A stretch of 64,000 nucleotides of DNA, from NCBI RefSeq assembly GCF_009857505.1, contig NZ_WWCP01000010.1:1-64000 (forward strand), in the 5' to 3' direction. This DNA is from Duganella lactea (GTDB lineage: Bacteria; Pseudomonadota; Gammaproteobacteria; Burkholderiales; Burkholderiaceae_D). Shown in pieces: positions 35,724 through 45,569 of this stretch. Position 1 is the first letter of the stretch, and the number at the start of each line of letters is the position of its first letter. A program made the translations under genes and the position numbers. The notes under the pieces were generated by a model. That model worked only from the letters and a program-made list of their open reading frames with translations, did not search any database and was not told the DNA's origin.

Positions 35724-36278
35724 GTTGTTACAAACTCGTTTCCCTGCCCGGCGCATTTCTCGCGCTGATATAAAACACAACAGTTATCCACGGCAAGTTT
35801 TTTTCTGATAACTATGTGGCCTGCTTACGACATAAATTCGAATCTCGGTTCAGACTTTTTATTTATTTGATATTGAATGGATTTCATCTTGGTCCGGCTG
35901 GCATATAATTTCGCCGCATGTTGACAGGCTGATACGTGATGCATGTTTTGATGACCAGAGCATGACTTATTTATATGTTTATCGTCTCAATATATAAGAT
36001 AAATTGAATTTGTCGCCGCTTTTTGCTTATTGCATAGTTCACAGAATCGATCCAAAAAGGCAATATTTTATTGCCAGATTTACCGGCTGACATGGCGTCC
36101 ATCGCCCCTGTTACGCCCTTGTTGATGTCATAACCCTGACACATTCGGTCGTTAAACTCACCCGCTGCCCTTGGCACGCTGGGTGTTGACGGCTCAGACC
36201 AGTTGCAGCAAACGTAAAGAGGAATACCTGCCACCAGCGGGGTTTCATATAACTATTAGTCTTTTTTGAGGTTATACA
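35724..36278. other. AT-rich intergenic region upstream of the Oar-like receptor
   Basis: 555 bases, far more AT-rich than the surrounding genes, without a credible coding sequence. An 87-codon frame on the minus strand (35971-36234) has no ribosome site or recognisable product. A TATAAT hexamer lies at about 35903 without a clear -35. The last 35 bases contain CATATAACT (36246-36254), also found 25 bases before the second TonB receptor at 51688-51696. Likely a long regulatory leader. Confidence 0.5.
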
Positions 36279-39200
36279 ATGATCAATCATAAACGGCTCA
36301 AGCTGACGCAAATTGCGCTCAGCCTGTCTATCGCGCTAGCGACAGTACCGGCCCTCGCCCAGAACACCACCTCCGCGATCGGCGGCCGTATTTCGGTCGG
36401 CGATGGCAAGCCTGCGGCCGGCGCCACCGTGTCGATCCTGCACACGGAGTCGGGTTCGGTCACCAACGTCGTCACCGACGCTGAAGGCCGTTACGTCCAG
36501 CGTGGTCTGCGTACCGGCGGGCCGTATACGATTACGATTACCAAGGACGGCGTGACCGAAGTGCGCGAGAACGTCTTCATCCAGCTGGCCGAAACCGCCA
36601 ACGTGGACGCCACCCTCGGCGGTCCGGTGGCCGCCGCGCAGATGCAGTCCGTGACCGTGGCCGGCAGCAGCCGTTCGGAAAAATTCTCGCGTACCGCGAT
36701 GGGCGCCGGCACCAGCATCAGCGCGACCGAACTGGCGATCCAGGGTTCGATCAACCGTAACCTGCAAGACTACGCCCGTGCCGACCCACGCGTGTCGCAG
36801 ACCGACAAAGAGCGCGGCGAAATGTCCGTGGCCGGTCAGAACTCGCGCTACAACTCGCTGACCATCGACGGCGTGTCGGTCAACGACACCTTCGGCCTGG
36901 AAGCGTCGGGTTCGCCGACCGCCAAGCAGCCGATCTCGATCGAGGCGATCCAGTCGGTGCAGGTCAACGTCGCCAACTATGACGTCACCCAGAAGGGCTA
37001 CACCGGCGGCAACATCAACGCCGTCACCAAGTCCGGCACCAACACCGTCAAGGGCAGCGTCTACTACGTGTTCCGTAACGACAAGCTGGCCGGCGACCGC
37101 TACAACGCCACCAACGACACCTACGCGGCGCCAGCGCCGTTCAAAGAAACCACCAAGGGTGGCACGCTGGGCTTCCCTCTCGTCAAGGACAAGCTGTTCA
37201 TGTTCGTGAACTGGGAAAAGCTGGAATCGACCCGCGCCGCGCCATCCTACGGCCCGCTGGGCAGCTCGATGACCAACGTCGGCGTGACGTCGTCGGCCAT
37301 CGCCTCGGCCCAGTCGATCGCCAAGAATACCTATGGCATCGACATCGGCACCAGCGAGGTGCCAGCCGGCACCGCGCTGAACGTCACCGACAAACTGGTG
37401 AAAGTCGACTGGAACATCAACGACAACCACCGCGCCATGTTCCGCTACTCGAAGACCGATCAGAGCGAACCGCAGTTCTCCGGCCTGTCGGCCACCGGCA
37501 TTTCGCTGAACTCCGAGTGGTATCAGCAGAACAAGACCATTGAGACCAAGGTCGCCCAGTTGCTGTCCGACTGGACCCCGACCTTCTCGACCGAGTTCAA
37601 GCTGTCGAGCCGCGATTATGATTCGCTGCCTAAACTGAACGCCAGCCTGCCACTGGTCGGCCTGCAGTTCTCGGGCGCGCTGCCAGCCGGCACGCCATCG
37701 ACCATCTCGACGGGCAACCGCTTCATCAACTTCGGTACCGATAACAGCCGCCAGCGCAACGTCCTGGGCACCAAGACCACCGACGCCTACGGCGCGGGTA
37801 ACTGGTCGCTGGGCGACCACGAAGTCAAGTTCGGTGCGGACTACAGCAAGAACGAGGTGTACAACGCCTTCCTGCAAAACGTCTGGGGCAACTACACCTT
37901 CAACTGTTCCAGCAACATTTCGTATCAGTTCCTGAACGGCGGCACCCTGAATTGCGCGACCGCGACCAATGCGCAGAACGAAGCGGCGGTGCTGGAGAAC
38001 TTCCGCCGCGGCCGTCCAAGCTCGTACAGCGTACAGGTGGCCAACGCCGGCCTGACGCTGGACGATGCGGTCTCGAAGTTCGATATGAAGAACTATGGCC
38101 TGTTCGTGCAGGACACCTGGACTGTCAACTCCAACCTGACCGTCAACTACGGCGTGCGTGTGGACAAGACCGGCGTTGGCGGCCGTCCGCTGCGCAATGC
38201 GACTGTGGCGCAGGCCATGGTGGCCGGCAATCCAGCCACCAACACCCGCGCCACCGGCGGCTTCGGTCTTGACAACACCAACACCTTCGACGGCCAGAGC
38301 CTGGTGCAGCCGCGCGTCGGCTTCAACTACACCTTCGATACCGCGCGCAAGATGCAAGTGCGCGGCGGCGCCGGCCTGTTCCAGGGTTCGGCTCTGACCG
38401 TATGGCTGTCCAACCCGTTCTCGAACACCGGCGTGCAGACCCGCACCGTGGGTTGCGGCATTGGCGGCTATGCAGCCTGCCCAGCGACCGATGGCCTGTA
38501 TAGCCCGGACATCAACAAGCAGGTGACCAGCTTCACCGGTTCGGTACCGGCCGCCAACGTCGACGTGCTGGCGCAAGGCCTGCGCCAGCCGTCGGTATGG
38601 AAGTCGAACATCGCGCTGGAAATGGAACTGCCATGGTACAACCTGGTGCTGGGTATGGAATACCTGAATACCAAGGCGCGTGACGCGATCTACTATCAGA
38701 ACGCCAACCTGGGTGCGGCTACCCGTACCGGTACCGATGGCCGCGCGCTGTACTACAACGCACAGGGCTACAACCCAGCGTGCTGGAGCGCCACCGGCGG
38801 TTCGCTCACCAACGGGGTTTGCACTGGCTTCACCGCCAAGGCATTGAGCAATTCGGCCTTCAACAACGTGCTGGTCGCCACCAAGACCGACAAGGGCGGT
38901 TCCAACGTCGCCACCGTGTCGCTGTCGCGTCCGATGATCGGCGGCTGGAGCTGGTCGCTGGCGTACACCTACACCGACGCCAAAGAAGTCTCGCCGCTGA
39001 CCTCGTCGACCTCGTCGTCGAACTTCGCCAGCCGCTCGGTCTTCAATCCTAACGAAGAGACCAACGCCAACTCGAACTACCTGGTGAAAGACCGGATCAG
39101 CGCGCTGATTAACTTCCGCAAGCGTCTGTTCGGCGCGTACAACACCACCTTCGGCCTGTTCTATGAAGGCCGTTCGGGCAAACCGTACAGCTGGACCGTC

Positions 39201-39707
39201 AACAATGACCTGAACGGTGACGGCATGGCCGGTAACGACCTGATGTACATCCCGTCGAAACCGGGTTCGGGCGAAGTGATCTTCTACGGCGACAGCGCCA
39301 CCAGCCACGCCAACGAAGACCGCTTCTGGAGCGTGGTCAACAGTAACGGCGTGCTGAAACGCGCTGCCGGCGGCGTGGTCAAGCGTAACACCGACTTCGC
39401 TCCATGGACCAACAGCATCGACCTGCGCATCGCCCAGGAAATCCCTGGTCTGTGGACTGGCCACAAAGGCACGATCTCGTTCGACATCTTCAACGTCGGC
39501 AATCTGCTGAACAAGAAGTGGGGCCGTATCAACGAAGTCGGCTTCCAGACCAACGGCGGTCTGGCACGCAGCTTCGTCGACTACCAGGGTCTGGATGCTA
39601 ACGGCAAGTACATCTACCGTGTGCGTGACGTGGAATCGGTCGATATCCGCCAGGTCAAAGGCGAATCGCAGTGGGCAGTTCAAGCCACCGTCAAGTACGA
39701 GTTCTAA
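36279..39707 (+). CDS. Oar-like TonB-dependent receptor with carboxypeptidase-regulatory plug domain
   Basis: A 1142-residue outer-membrane protein. A signal peptide ends about residue 28 (VPALAQ). Residues 30-110 form a CarboxypepD_reg-like beta-sandwich (GGRISVGDGKPAAGATVSILHTESG), then a plug domain (LTIDGVSVNDTFGLEASG) and a long barrel ending in aromatic VQATVKYEF. This is the Oar/OmpA-related class. ATG 36279 has GAGG 7 bases upstream. It lies between the purine operon and a 5'-nucleotidase/nuclease operon, so nucleic-acid fragments or nucleosides are a reasonable but unproven ligand. Confidence 0.9.
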   Translation: MINHKRLKLTQIALSLSIALATVPALAQNTTSAIGGRISVGDGKPAAGATVSILHTESGSVTNVVTDAEGRYVQRGLRTGGPYTITITKDGVTEVRENVFIQLAETANVDATLGGPVAAAQMQSVTVAGSSRSEKFSRTAMGAGTSISATELAIQGSINRNLQDYARADPRVSQTDKERGEMSVAGQNSRYNSLTIDGVSVNDTFGLEASGSPTAKQPISIEAIQSVQVNVANYDVTQKGYTGGNINAVTKSGTNTVKGSVYYVFRNDKLAGDRYNATNDTYAAPAPFKETTKGGTLGFPLVKDKLFMFVNWEKLESTRAAPSYGPLGSSMTNVGVTSSAIASAQSIAKNTYGIDIGTSEVPAGTALNVTDKLVKVDWNINDNHRAMFRYSKTDQSEPQFSGLSATGISLNSEWYQQNKTIETKVAQLLSDWTPTFSTEFKLSSRDYDSLPKLNASLPLVGLQFSGALPAGTPSTISTGNRFINFGTDNSRQRNVLGTKTTDAYGAGNWSLGDHEVKFGADYSKNEVYNAFLQNVWGNYTFNCSSNISYQFLNGGTLNCATATNAQNEAAVLENFRRGRPSSYSVQVANAGLTLDDAVSKFDMKNYGLFVQDTWTVNSNLTVNYGVRVDKTGVGGRPLRNATVAQAMVAGNPATNTRATGGFGLDNTNTFDGQSLVQPRVGFNYTFDTARKMQVRGGAGLFQGSALTVWLSNPFSNTGVQTRTVGCGIGGYAACPATDGLYSPDINKQVTSFTGSVPAANVDVLAQGLRQPSVWKSNIALEMELPWYNLVLGMEYLNTKARDAIYYQNANLGAATRTGTDGRALYYNAQGYNPACWSATGGSLTNGVCTGFTAKALSNSAFNNVLVATKTDKGGSNVATVSLSRPMIGGWSWSLAYTYTDAKEVSPLTSSTSSSNFASRSVFNPNEETNANSNYLVKDRISALINFRKRLFGAYNTTFGLFYEGRSGKPYSWTVNNDLNGDGMAGNDLMYIPSKPGSGEVIFYGDSATSHANEDRFWSVVNSNGVLKRAAGGVVKRNTDFAPWTNSIDLRIAQEIPGLWTGHKGTISFDIFNVGNLLNKKWGRINEVGFQTNGGLARSFVDYQGLDANGKYIYRVRDVESVDIRQVKGESQWAVQATVKYEF

Positions 39708-39740
39708 GCTCGGCAAGACTGGCCTGAAAGGCACATGATC

Positions 39741-39772
39741 AAAAACGGCTGGTGGCGACATCAGCCGTTTTT
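39741..39772 (+). terminator. Intrinsic terminator after the Oar-like receptor
   Basis: An 11-bp stem (AAAAACGGCTG / CAGCCGTTTTT) with a 10-base loop, followed by a further T and TATTTG. A standard Rho-independent terminator 33 bases past the stop. Confidence 0.85.
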
Positions 39773-39865
39773 TATTTGTAACGTAGTATTTACCAGCCGC
39801 CGATTGCCTGTAATTGCAGCTCGGTTGCGCTGTACAATATTCGATTACGTCCCGATTCATACGCA

Positions 39866-41560
39866 ATGAAAAAAAATCTTAGCCTGATCGCGCTGGCCAT
39901 GCTGAGCGGCTGCGCCGCGCTGTCCCGACCGCCCTTGCCGCCCGGTGTGGCCGAAGTCCAGCTGGTGACGCTGAACGACTTCCACGGCAATATCGAAGCC
40001 AGCAAATACACCTGGGACAGCGTCAACGGCGGCGGCGAGCGCGTGATCCAGGCCGGCGGCATCGACACGCTGGGCGCGGCCTTGCAGGCGTGGCGCAAGG
40101 AAGATCCGCAACTGCTGCTGGTCGGCGCCGGCGACTTGATCGGCGCCAGCCCGGCCATCTCCTCGATGTGGGCCGACGAGCCGACCATCGGCGCCATGAA
40201 TCTGCTTGGCCTGCGCGCGACCTCGGTCGGCAATCACGAATTCGACCAGGGCCGCATCGAGCTGCTGCGCCAGCAGAAGGGTGGCTGCGTGTCGCCGCGC
40301 CCCGACAAGGCCTGCAAATTCGAGGGCACGTATCAGGGCGCGCAGTTCCAGTACCTGGCCGCCAACGTGATCGACATGAGCACCCGCAAGCCGGTGCTGC
40401 CGGCCTACAAAATCGAAACCGCCCACGGCGTGAAGGTCGGCTTGATCGGCACCGTGCTGCGCGAGACCGCCGAGTCGTCGCTGGCGTCCGGCATCGCCGG
40501 ACTGGATTTCGTCGACGAGGCGGACGCCATCAACCGTCAGCTGCCGGAACTGCGCAAGCAAGGCGTCGGCGTGTTCGTGGCGCTGATCCACCAGGGCGGC
40601 AAGACCACCGATAAATTCGACCAGCAGGATTGCGCCAATCTGACAGGCCCGATCGTGGATGTGGTCAAGCGCCTCGATCCGTCGATTCGCCTGGTCATCA
40701 GCGGCCACTCGCATCAGGGCTATCTGTGCAAGGTGGGCGACCGCCTGGTCACGCAGTCCGACATGGGGGGCCATGTCATGAGTCGCATCACGCTGACCGT
40801 GGACACCAACAGCAACAGCCTGCGCGATGTCAGCGCGCGGCAGGAAGTGATGGTGCCGGGTAAATGGCCGGCCGATCCGGCGCTGGACGCTTATCTGAAA
40901 AAGACCCGCGCCAGCAGCACTGCCGCGCTGGCGCGTCCGGTGGCGAAGATCGCCTTGCCGAGCGTGAAGCGCGGTAAAAAAACCGAGGGTGAATCCGCGC
41001 TGGGCGATCTGGTGGCGGATTCCATGCTGCTGGCGGGCCGTCCGTTCGGCGCGCAGATCGCGCTGCAGAATTCGGGCGGCATCCGCCAGGATCTGGAATC
41101 CACCGCCGGCAATGTGGTCACGCTGGGCCAGGCCATGGCGGTTCTGCCGTTCGGGAACACGCTGGTGGCGATGAACCTGCGCGGCGCGCAGATCGTCGAG
41201 CTGCTGGAAGAGCAGTGGGTCGGCGGCCGCGATAGCGTTCGCGGTCTGCTGCAAGTATCGGATGGCTTCACCTACGCGTGGGACGAGTTCAAGCCGGAAG
41301 GCCAGCGGGTCGTGCCGGACAGCGTGAAGCTGAACGGCGAGCGGCTGGACATGAACACCTCCTATCGCGTGGTGACCAACAACTTCCTGGCCGAGGGCGG
41401 CGACGGTTTTCCGGTCTTTAAGAAAGGCAGCAACCGCGCCCCGACCAATATTCGCGACATCGATGCGCTGACCCAGTATTTGGTCAAGCGTGAACGCGAC
41501 AACAAGCCTGCCGGCTCCGCCGAACCACAGGCTCGCTACAAGAACGTACAAGGGGAGTAA
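39866..41560 (+). CDS. Secreted 5'-nucleotidase / metallophosphoesterase (UshA-like lipoprotein)
   Basis: A 564-residue enzyme that removes phosphate from nucleotides outside the cytoplasm. The lipobox LSGC (C16) marks a lipoprotein. The N-terminal metallophosphatase domain shows NDFHGN, GAGDLIGASP, TSVGNHEFDQG and SGHSHQ. The C-terminal 5'-nucleotidase domain has ALQNSGGIRQDL and VLPFGNTLVAMNLRG. ATG 39866 directly starts the signal. It begins a translationally coupled operon with the PLD-like and nuclease genes (TAATG junction). Length is normal for UshA-type enzymes. Confidence 0.93.
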   Translation: MKKNLSLIALAMLSGCAALSRPPLPPGVAEVQLVTLNDFHGNIEASKYTWDSVNGGGERVIQAGGIDTLGAALQAWRKEDPQLLLVGAGDLIGASPAISSMWADEPTIGAMNLLGLRATSVGNHEFDQGRIELLRQQKGGCVSPRPDKACKFEGTYQGAQFQYLAANVIDMSTRKPVLPAYKIETAHGVKVGLIGTVLRETAESSLASGIAGLDFVDEADAINRQLPELRKQGVGVFVALIHQGGKTTDKFDQQDCANLTGPIVDVVKRLDPSIRLVISGHSHQGYLCKVGDRLVTQSDMGGHVMSRITLTVDTNSNSLRDVSARQEVMVPGKWPADPALDAYLKKTRASSTAALARPVAKIALPSVKRGKKTEGESALGDLVADSMLLAGRPFGAQIALQNSGGIRQDLESTAGNVVTLGQAMAVLPFGNTLVAMNLRGAQIVELLEEQWVGGRDSVRGLLQVSDGFTYAWDEFKPEGQRVVPDSVKLNGERLDMNTSYRVVTNNFLAEGGDGFPVFKKGSNRAPTNIRDIDALTQYLVKRERDNKPAGSAEPQARYKNVQGE

Positions 41561-42786
41561 TGATGCGCCGTATTTTAGTTTCCGCCCTGATGGCGGCGGG
41601 TGTTCTGGCCGCGCCGGCGCACGCCGAGTTTTCGATTCCCGGCTATGAGCTGGTGCAGACCGCGCCGGTCGAAACGCCGCTGCACAGCGACGATCTGCGC
41701 AGCCCCGCGCAGGTGTGGACCGAGATGTTCGACAACGCCACGAGCGAAATCGTCATCGGCCAGTTCTACGCGGTGATCAAGCCGGGCAGCGTGTTCGACA
41801 AAGTCGTTGAGCATCTGGAGGCGGCCGGCAAGCGTGGCGTGAAGATCCGTTTCCTGCTCGATCAAAAGGGCGTGGGCCTGTCGGAGAAGCCGACCATCGA
41901 GCGCCTGAAGGCGATTCCCAACCTGGACCTGCGCATCCTCGATTTCAACAAGCTGACCGGTAACGGCATCATCCACGCCAAGTATCTGGTGGTCGATGGT
42001 AAAACCGCCTTCATCGGCAGCCAGAATTTCGACTGGCGCTCGTTCGAGCATATCCACGAAACCGGCTTGCGCATCACCGATCCGAAAGTGGTGGGCCAGG
42101 TACTGGCGATCTTCAACCAGGACTGGCGCGCGCAGGCGCTGACCGCGGCCGGCCAGATCGCGCCGGTGCTGAATGTGAAGACGGCGCTGCCGGACATTCA
42201 TCAGCCGACCTTCCTGTTGGCCAGTCCCAACCAATACAACCCGGCCGGCGTGGGCGACTCCGAAACCGGCCTGCCGGCGCTGCTGGCGGAGGCCAAGAGC
42301 GAAGTGCGCATCCAGTTGCTGGACTACGCGCCGCTGAGCTATGGTCCGAAAGGCACGCGTCCTTACTATGCGGTGATCGACAACGCGGTGCGCGCCGCCG
42401 CCAATCGCGGCGTCAAGATTAAGCTGATGGTCTCCAACTGGAACCTGGAGCAGCCGGCGCAGGTGTATCTCAAATCGCTGGCCATCCTGCCAAACGTGGA
42501 GATCCGCGTGGTGACGCTGCCGGTGGCATCGACCGGTTTCGTGCCGTTCGCGCGCGTCATCCACAGCAAGACCATGGTGATCGACAATCAGGTGGCGTGG
42601 GTTGGCACCAGCAACTGGGCCGGCGGCTACTTCGACCTGTCGCGCAATCTGGAAGTGGTGATGCGCAACGAGAAGATGGCCCAGCGCCTGGCGGCGTTGC
42701 AGGAGCAGACCTGGACCTCGTCCTATGCGCAGCCGCTCGACATCAACAAACAATATCCCAAGCCAGCGAAAGGCAGTCCTGAATGA
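41560..42786 (+). CDS. Secreted phospholipase D-family protein (two HKD motifs)
   Basis: A 408-residue protein with a Sec signal peptide (VSALMAAGVLAAPAHA). The two catalytic motifs are HAKYLVVDGKTAFIGSQN and HSKTMVIDNQVAWVGTSN, each HxKxxxxD, forming one active site. Family members are phospholipases or nucleases such as Nuc. The flanking 5'-nucleotidase and S1/P1 nuclease genes favour a nuclease role, but that is inference. ATG 41560 overlaps the upstream stop; ATG 41563 is equally placed. It overlaps the next gene by 4 bases. Confidence 0.88.
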   Translation: MMRRILVSALMAAGVLAAPAHAEFSIPGYELVQTAPVETPLHSDDLRSPAQVWTEMFDNATSEIVIGQFYAVIKPGSVFDKVVEHLEAAGKRGVKIRFLLDQKGVGLSEKPTIERLKAIPNLDLRILDFNKLTGNGIIHAKYLVVDGKTAFIGSQNFDWRSFEHIHETGLRITDPKVVGQVLAIFNQDWRAQALTAAGQIAPVLNVKTALPDIHQPTFLLASPNQYNPAGVGDSETGLPALLAEAKSEVRIQLLDYAPLSYGPKGTRPYYAVIDNAVRAAANRGVKIKLMVSNWNLEQPAQVYLKSLAILPNVEIRVVTLPVASTGFVPFARVIHSKTMVIDNQVAWVGTSNWAGGYFDLSRNLEVVMRNEKMAQRLAALQEQTWTSSYAQPLDINKQYPKPAKGSPE

Positions 42787-43841
42787 AGAAGCTCGCATGC
42801 ATACTGGCGCTGAGCAGCGCCTTCGTTTCCCTGAACGCCCAAGCCTGGGGCAATGACGGCCACCGCGCGGTGGGCGCGATCGCCGATCAGCTGATCAAGG
42901 GCAGCAACGCCGAGAAGCAGGTGCGGGCCTTGCTGCTGCCCGGCGAAAGCCTGGCCAAAGTGGCCTCGTGGGCCGACTGTGTGAAGGGCACTTACTGCGG
43001 CCCGCAAACGGAGGAGATGGTGGCCTACACCACCGCCAATCCGCAGCACAGCGAATACCACTACACCGACGTGCCGTTCCAGCTGTCGCACTACGAGGAC
43101 CATGGCGTCGGCACCACCGATCATGACATCGTGCAGACGCTGAAGCAGTGCATCGCGGTGCTGCAAGGTAAGGGCGACGCCACCACCAATCCGCACAACT
43201 TCACGCCGCGCCAGGCGCTGCTGATGTTGACGCACCTGAGCGGCGACATCGCGCAGCCGCTGCATGTGGGCGAGGGTTATATCGGCAAGAACGGCGGCTT
43301 CGTGGTACCGACGCAAAAGCAGCTGGATGACAAGGAGGCTTTCGGCACGACCGGCGGCAACAACCTGCAACTGGACGACATCAAGCTGACGGCCAAGAGC
43401 GCGGAGCTGATTCCGGCGGCGCCGGAAGAGGAGAAGCCGGCGACCACGCCAGCGCGTCCGGCGCCGACCACGCGCGCGTTCCACTCGTACTGGGATACCA
43501 CGGTGGTCAACTACGCGTTCCGCCGCATCGGTGCACGCACGCCGGAGCAGTTCGCGCAGATGGTCATCGCCGGCAATCCAGTGGTGGCCGCCAACACTGG
43601 CGATCCCGTGACCTGGCCGTACCAGTGGGCGGATCAGACGCTGACCGTGGCCAAGCTGGCTTATACCGACGTGGTGCCGGGTCCTATGGGGCAGCAGACC
43701 AGCAAGAAGGGGGAGGTCTATAACGTCTGGCCGCTGGCGATTCCGGACAACTATCCGGTGCCGTCGTCCGCCGCCGCGCGTGCGCAGTTGATTCAGGGCG
43801 GCTATCATCTGGCCGCCGTGCTGAAAGCGATCTGGCCGTAA
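42783..43841 (+). CDS. Secreted S1/P1-family zinc nuclease
   Basis: A 352-residue exported nuclease acting on single-stranded nucleic acids. The signal peptide ends AQA, leaving Trp22 as the mature N-terminus; this Trp is a zinc ligand in S1/P1 enzymes, and WGNDGHRAVGAIA follows. Other ligands: VASWADCVK, YHYTDVPF, LSGDIAQPLHVG and AFHSYWDTTVVNYA. An inserted linker rich in Pro/Ala (EEEKPATTPARPAPTTRA) is unusual. It would release nucleotides for the coupled 5'-nucleotidase. It ends 13 bases from the convergent gene, with no hairpin between. Confidence 0.93.
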   Translation: MKKLACILALSSAFVSLNAQAWGNDGHRAVGAIADQLIKGSNAEKQVRALLLPGESLAKVASWADCVKGTYCGPQTEEMVAYTTANPQHSEYHYTDVPFQLSHYEDHGVGTTDHDIVQTLKQCIAVLQGKGDATTNPHNFTPRQALLMLTHLSGDIAQPLHVGEGYIGKNGGFVVPTQKQLDDKEAFGTTGGNNLQLDDIKLTAKSAELIPAAPEEEKPATTPARPAPTTRAFHSYWDTTVVNYAFRRIGARTPEQFAQMVIAGNPVVAANTGDPVTWPYQWADQTLTVAKLAYTDVVPGPMGQQTSKKGEVYNVWPLAIPDNYPVPSSAAARAQLIQGGYHLAAVLKAIWP

Positions 43842-43854
43842 CCAATGACGGGGT

Positions 43855-44766
43855 TTATTTTCCGGTGATGGGATTGAACCAGAGTTCGCCGCGCGACAGC
43901 GGCGTCTCTGGCGGCAGATGGGGATTCTTTAGTTGCAGCAGGCGCCGCCCGGCCAGCGCGCCGGCCTTGATGCTCGCGCCCTTGTAGCGCTGGAACAGGG
44001 CGTTGAGCGAACCATCCTTGATCATCATCTCCATGCCGTCGGTGATGCGCTGCGCCAGCAGCTTGCCTTCGTCGTCGCGCCGCAGGAAGAAGTACAACGG
44101 CAGCGGATAGTGCAGCAACAGGGTCGGTTCGATCACCATGCGCGGGAAGGCCGCATGGCGCTCGCGCCACTCGCGCTGGGCCTCGTCGATGCCGCGCGAG
44201 AACCAGTCGAAGCGGCCCGCGCTCAGCATCGCGAACAGCCCGGGATAGCTACTGCCTTCCACCACGCTGAAGCCGGCGTCGCGCAGCAGCGGCACATCGA
44301 TCCATCCGGCGCCCTGGCCGACGCGCAGCTTGCGCAAATCATCCAGCGTGTTGACGGCGGCGAAGCGTGGCAGATCATCGCTGCGCACCAGGAACATGCG
44401 GTAGCCCAGCAAGCCCTTGTCGATCGGCAGCCGCACCGGCAGGAATTGCCGCTCCAGCTCCGGCGACGTGGCGCGCGCGAAGATGTTGATGCGGCCACCG
44501 GGCGTCAGCAGTTCCTGCGCCACCCGCGGCGACGACATCGCGTGCGTCGACTGGCGCATCGTGAACGGCCCGTAGCGCGGCTCGGTCTTCCGCAAGGCCT
44601 CGCGCAGCACTGCCCAGTCGTACTCGTAGCGGCTGTCGGCGTCGTCCAGCGTGGTGAGCGGATAGACCAAGCGGTTCATCGCGCCGGCAGCGCCGGCCAC
44701 CAGCCATAACGCTGTCAGCAGCAGCGGCCAGCGCAGGATTTTTGTAAAAGCGTCAGGCTTCGTCAT
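43855..44766 (-). CDS. Periplasmic solute-binding-like protein
   Basis: A 303-residue protein. After an N-terminal signal (WPLLLTALWLVAGAAGA) it resembles a type 2 periplasmic binding protein: DLRKLRVGQGAGWIDVPLLRDAGFSVVEGSSYPGLFAMLSAGRFDWFSRG. There are no transporter genes beside it. Such orphan proteins are common in Oxalobacteraceae and unassigned. ATG 44766 is preferred because the extension upstream to 45033 overlaps the regulator gene in another frame. It lies 23 bases after the DeoR-type gene stop, so both may be co-transcribed. Confidence 0.7.
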   Translation of the reverse strand: MTKPDAFTKILRWPLLLTALWLVAGAAGAMNRLVYPLTTLDDADSRYEYDWAVLREALRKTEPRYGPFTMRQSTHAMSSPRVAQELLTPGGRINIFARATSPELERQFLPVRLPIDKGLLGYRMFLVRSDDLPRFAAVNTLDDLRKLRVGQGAGWIDVPLLRDAGFSVVEGSSYPGLFAMLSAGRFDWFSRGIDEAQREWRERHAAFPRMVIEPTLLLHYPLPLYFFLRRDDEGKLLAQRITDGMEMMIKDGSLNALFQRYKGASIKAGALAGRRLLQLKNPHLPPETPLSRGELWFNPITGK

Positions 44767-44789
44767 CCAGTCAGTTTGCCATGCCAATG

Positions 44790-45557
44790 TTAAGCCTTGG
44801 TGACCTCGATGCCGAGTTTCCGATAACGCTTGAGCAGCGCTTCCGGCGCGTCGCCGCTGACGATGATGGCACTGACGTGCGACAGCGGCGCGATCTGGTA
44901 CGGCGACGCCGTATCGAGCTTCTCCGGCGAGGCCAGCACCACGGTGCGGCGCGCCATGGCGCTGATGGCGCGCTTGATGCCGGCCTCGTCGAAATCGCCA
45001 GTGCTGATGCCCGATTCCGGATGCACGCTGCACACGCCCATGAAGTAGATGTCGGTGCGGATCTGGGCAATCGTCTCCAGCGTCGCCGTGCCCATCGCCA
45101 CGATGGAATGCTTGAACAGCCGGCCGCCGATCAGGATCACCTCCGCCGCCGCATGTTCGGCCAGTTCCACCGCCACCGACGGGCTGTGCGTCACCACCGT
45201 GCAGCTCAGGTCTGGCGGCAGCGCGCGCGCCAGCTGCACGGCGGTGGTACCGCCGTCGATGAACACCACCTGGCCCGGCGTGATCATGGCCGCCGCGGCG
45301 CGGGCGATGGCCGGCTTGGCGTCGCTGGACAGGCGCTGGCGTTCGCTGAACTTGCCCATCGCCGGCGACGGCGGCAGGTCAAGCGGCAGCGCGCCGCCGT
45401 GCACCCGTTGCAGCAGGCCTTCGGCGGCCAGCTCGCGCAGGTCGCGGCGGATGGTATCTTCGGACAGACCCAGTTCCTCGCTGAGCGAGCGGGCGACGAT
45501 CTGCCCATCCTGTTTCAGGCGGGCGAGCAGCAGTTCCTTGCGTTGGCGTGTCAGCAT
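44790..45557 (-). CDS. DeoR/GlpR-family transcriptional repressor
   Basis: A 255-residue regulator. The N-terminal HTH is typical: TRQRKELLLARLKQDGQIVARSLSEELGLSEDTIRRDLRELAAEGLLQRVHGGAL. The C-terminal DeoR sensor domain binds sugar phosphates (VVFIDGGTTAVQLARALP, ILIGGRLF, GVCSVHPESGISTGDFDEAGIK). ATG 45557 is the usual MLTRQRK start, though no strong ribosome site precedes it; an extended start at 45608 is possible. It is divergent from the Nudix/cytochrome operon with phased repeats in the gap, so it probably controls both directions. A nucleoside-derived pentose phosphate is a possible effector. Confidence 0.88.
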   Translation of the reverse strand: MLTRQRKELLLARLKQDGQIVARSLSEELGLSEDTIRRDLRELAAEGLLQRVHGGALPLDLPPSPAMGKFSERQRLSSDAKPAIARAAAAMITPGQVVFIDGGTTAVQLARALPPDLSCTVVTHSPSVAVELAEHAAAEVILIGGRLFKHSIVAMGTATLETIAQIRTDIYFMGVCSVHPESGISTGDFDEAGIKRAISAMARRTVVLASPEKLDTASPYQIAPLSHVSAIIVSGDAPEALLKRYRKLGIEVTKA

Positions 45558-45569
45558 ATGCACGAATTT

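Noticed and set aside
35971..36234. 87-codon minus-strand frame in the AT-rich gap
   Set aside because: No ribosome site, no recognisable motif and codon use unlike the neighbours.
36336..39866. Very long open frame (1176 codons) on the minus strand opposite the Oar-like receptor
   Set aside because: It is antisense to a clearly recognisable TonB receptor, is rich in Arg, Val and His as expected of reverse reading in high-GC DNA, and has no recognisable domain.
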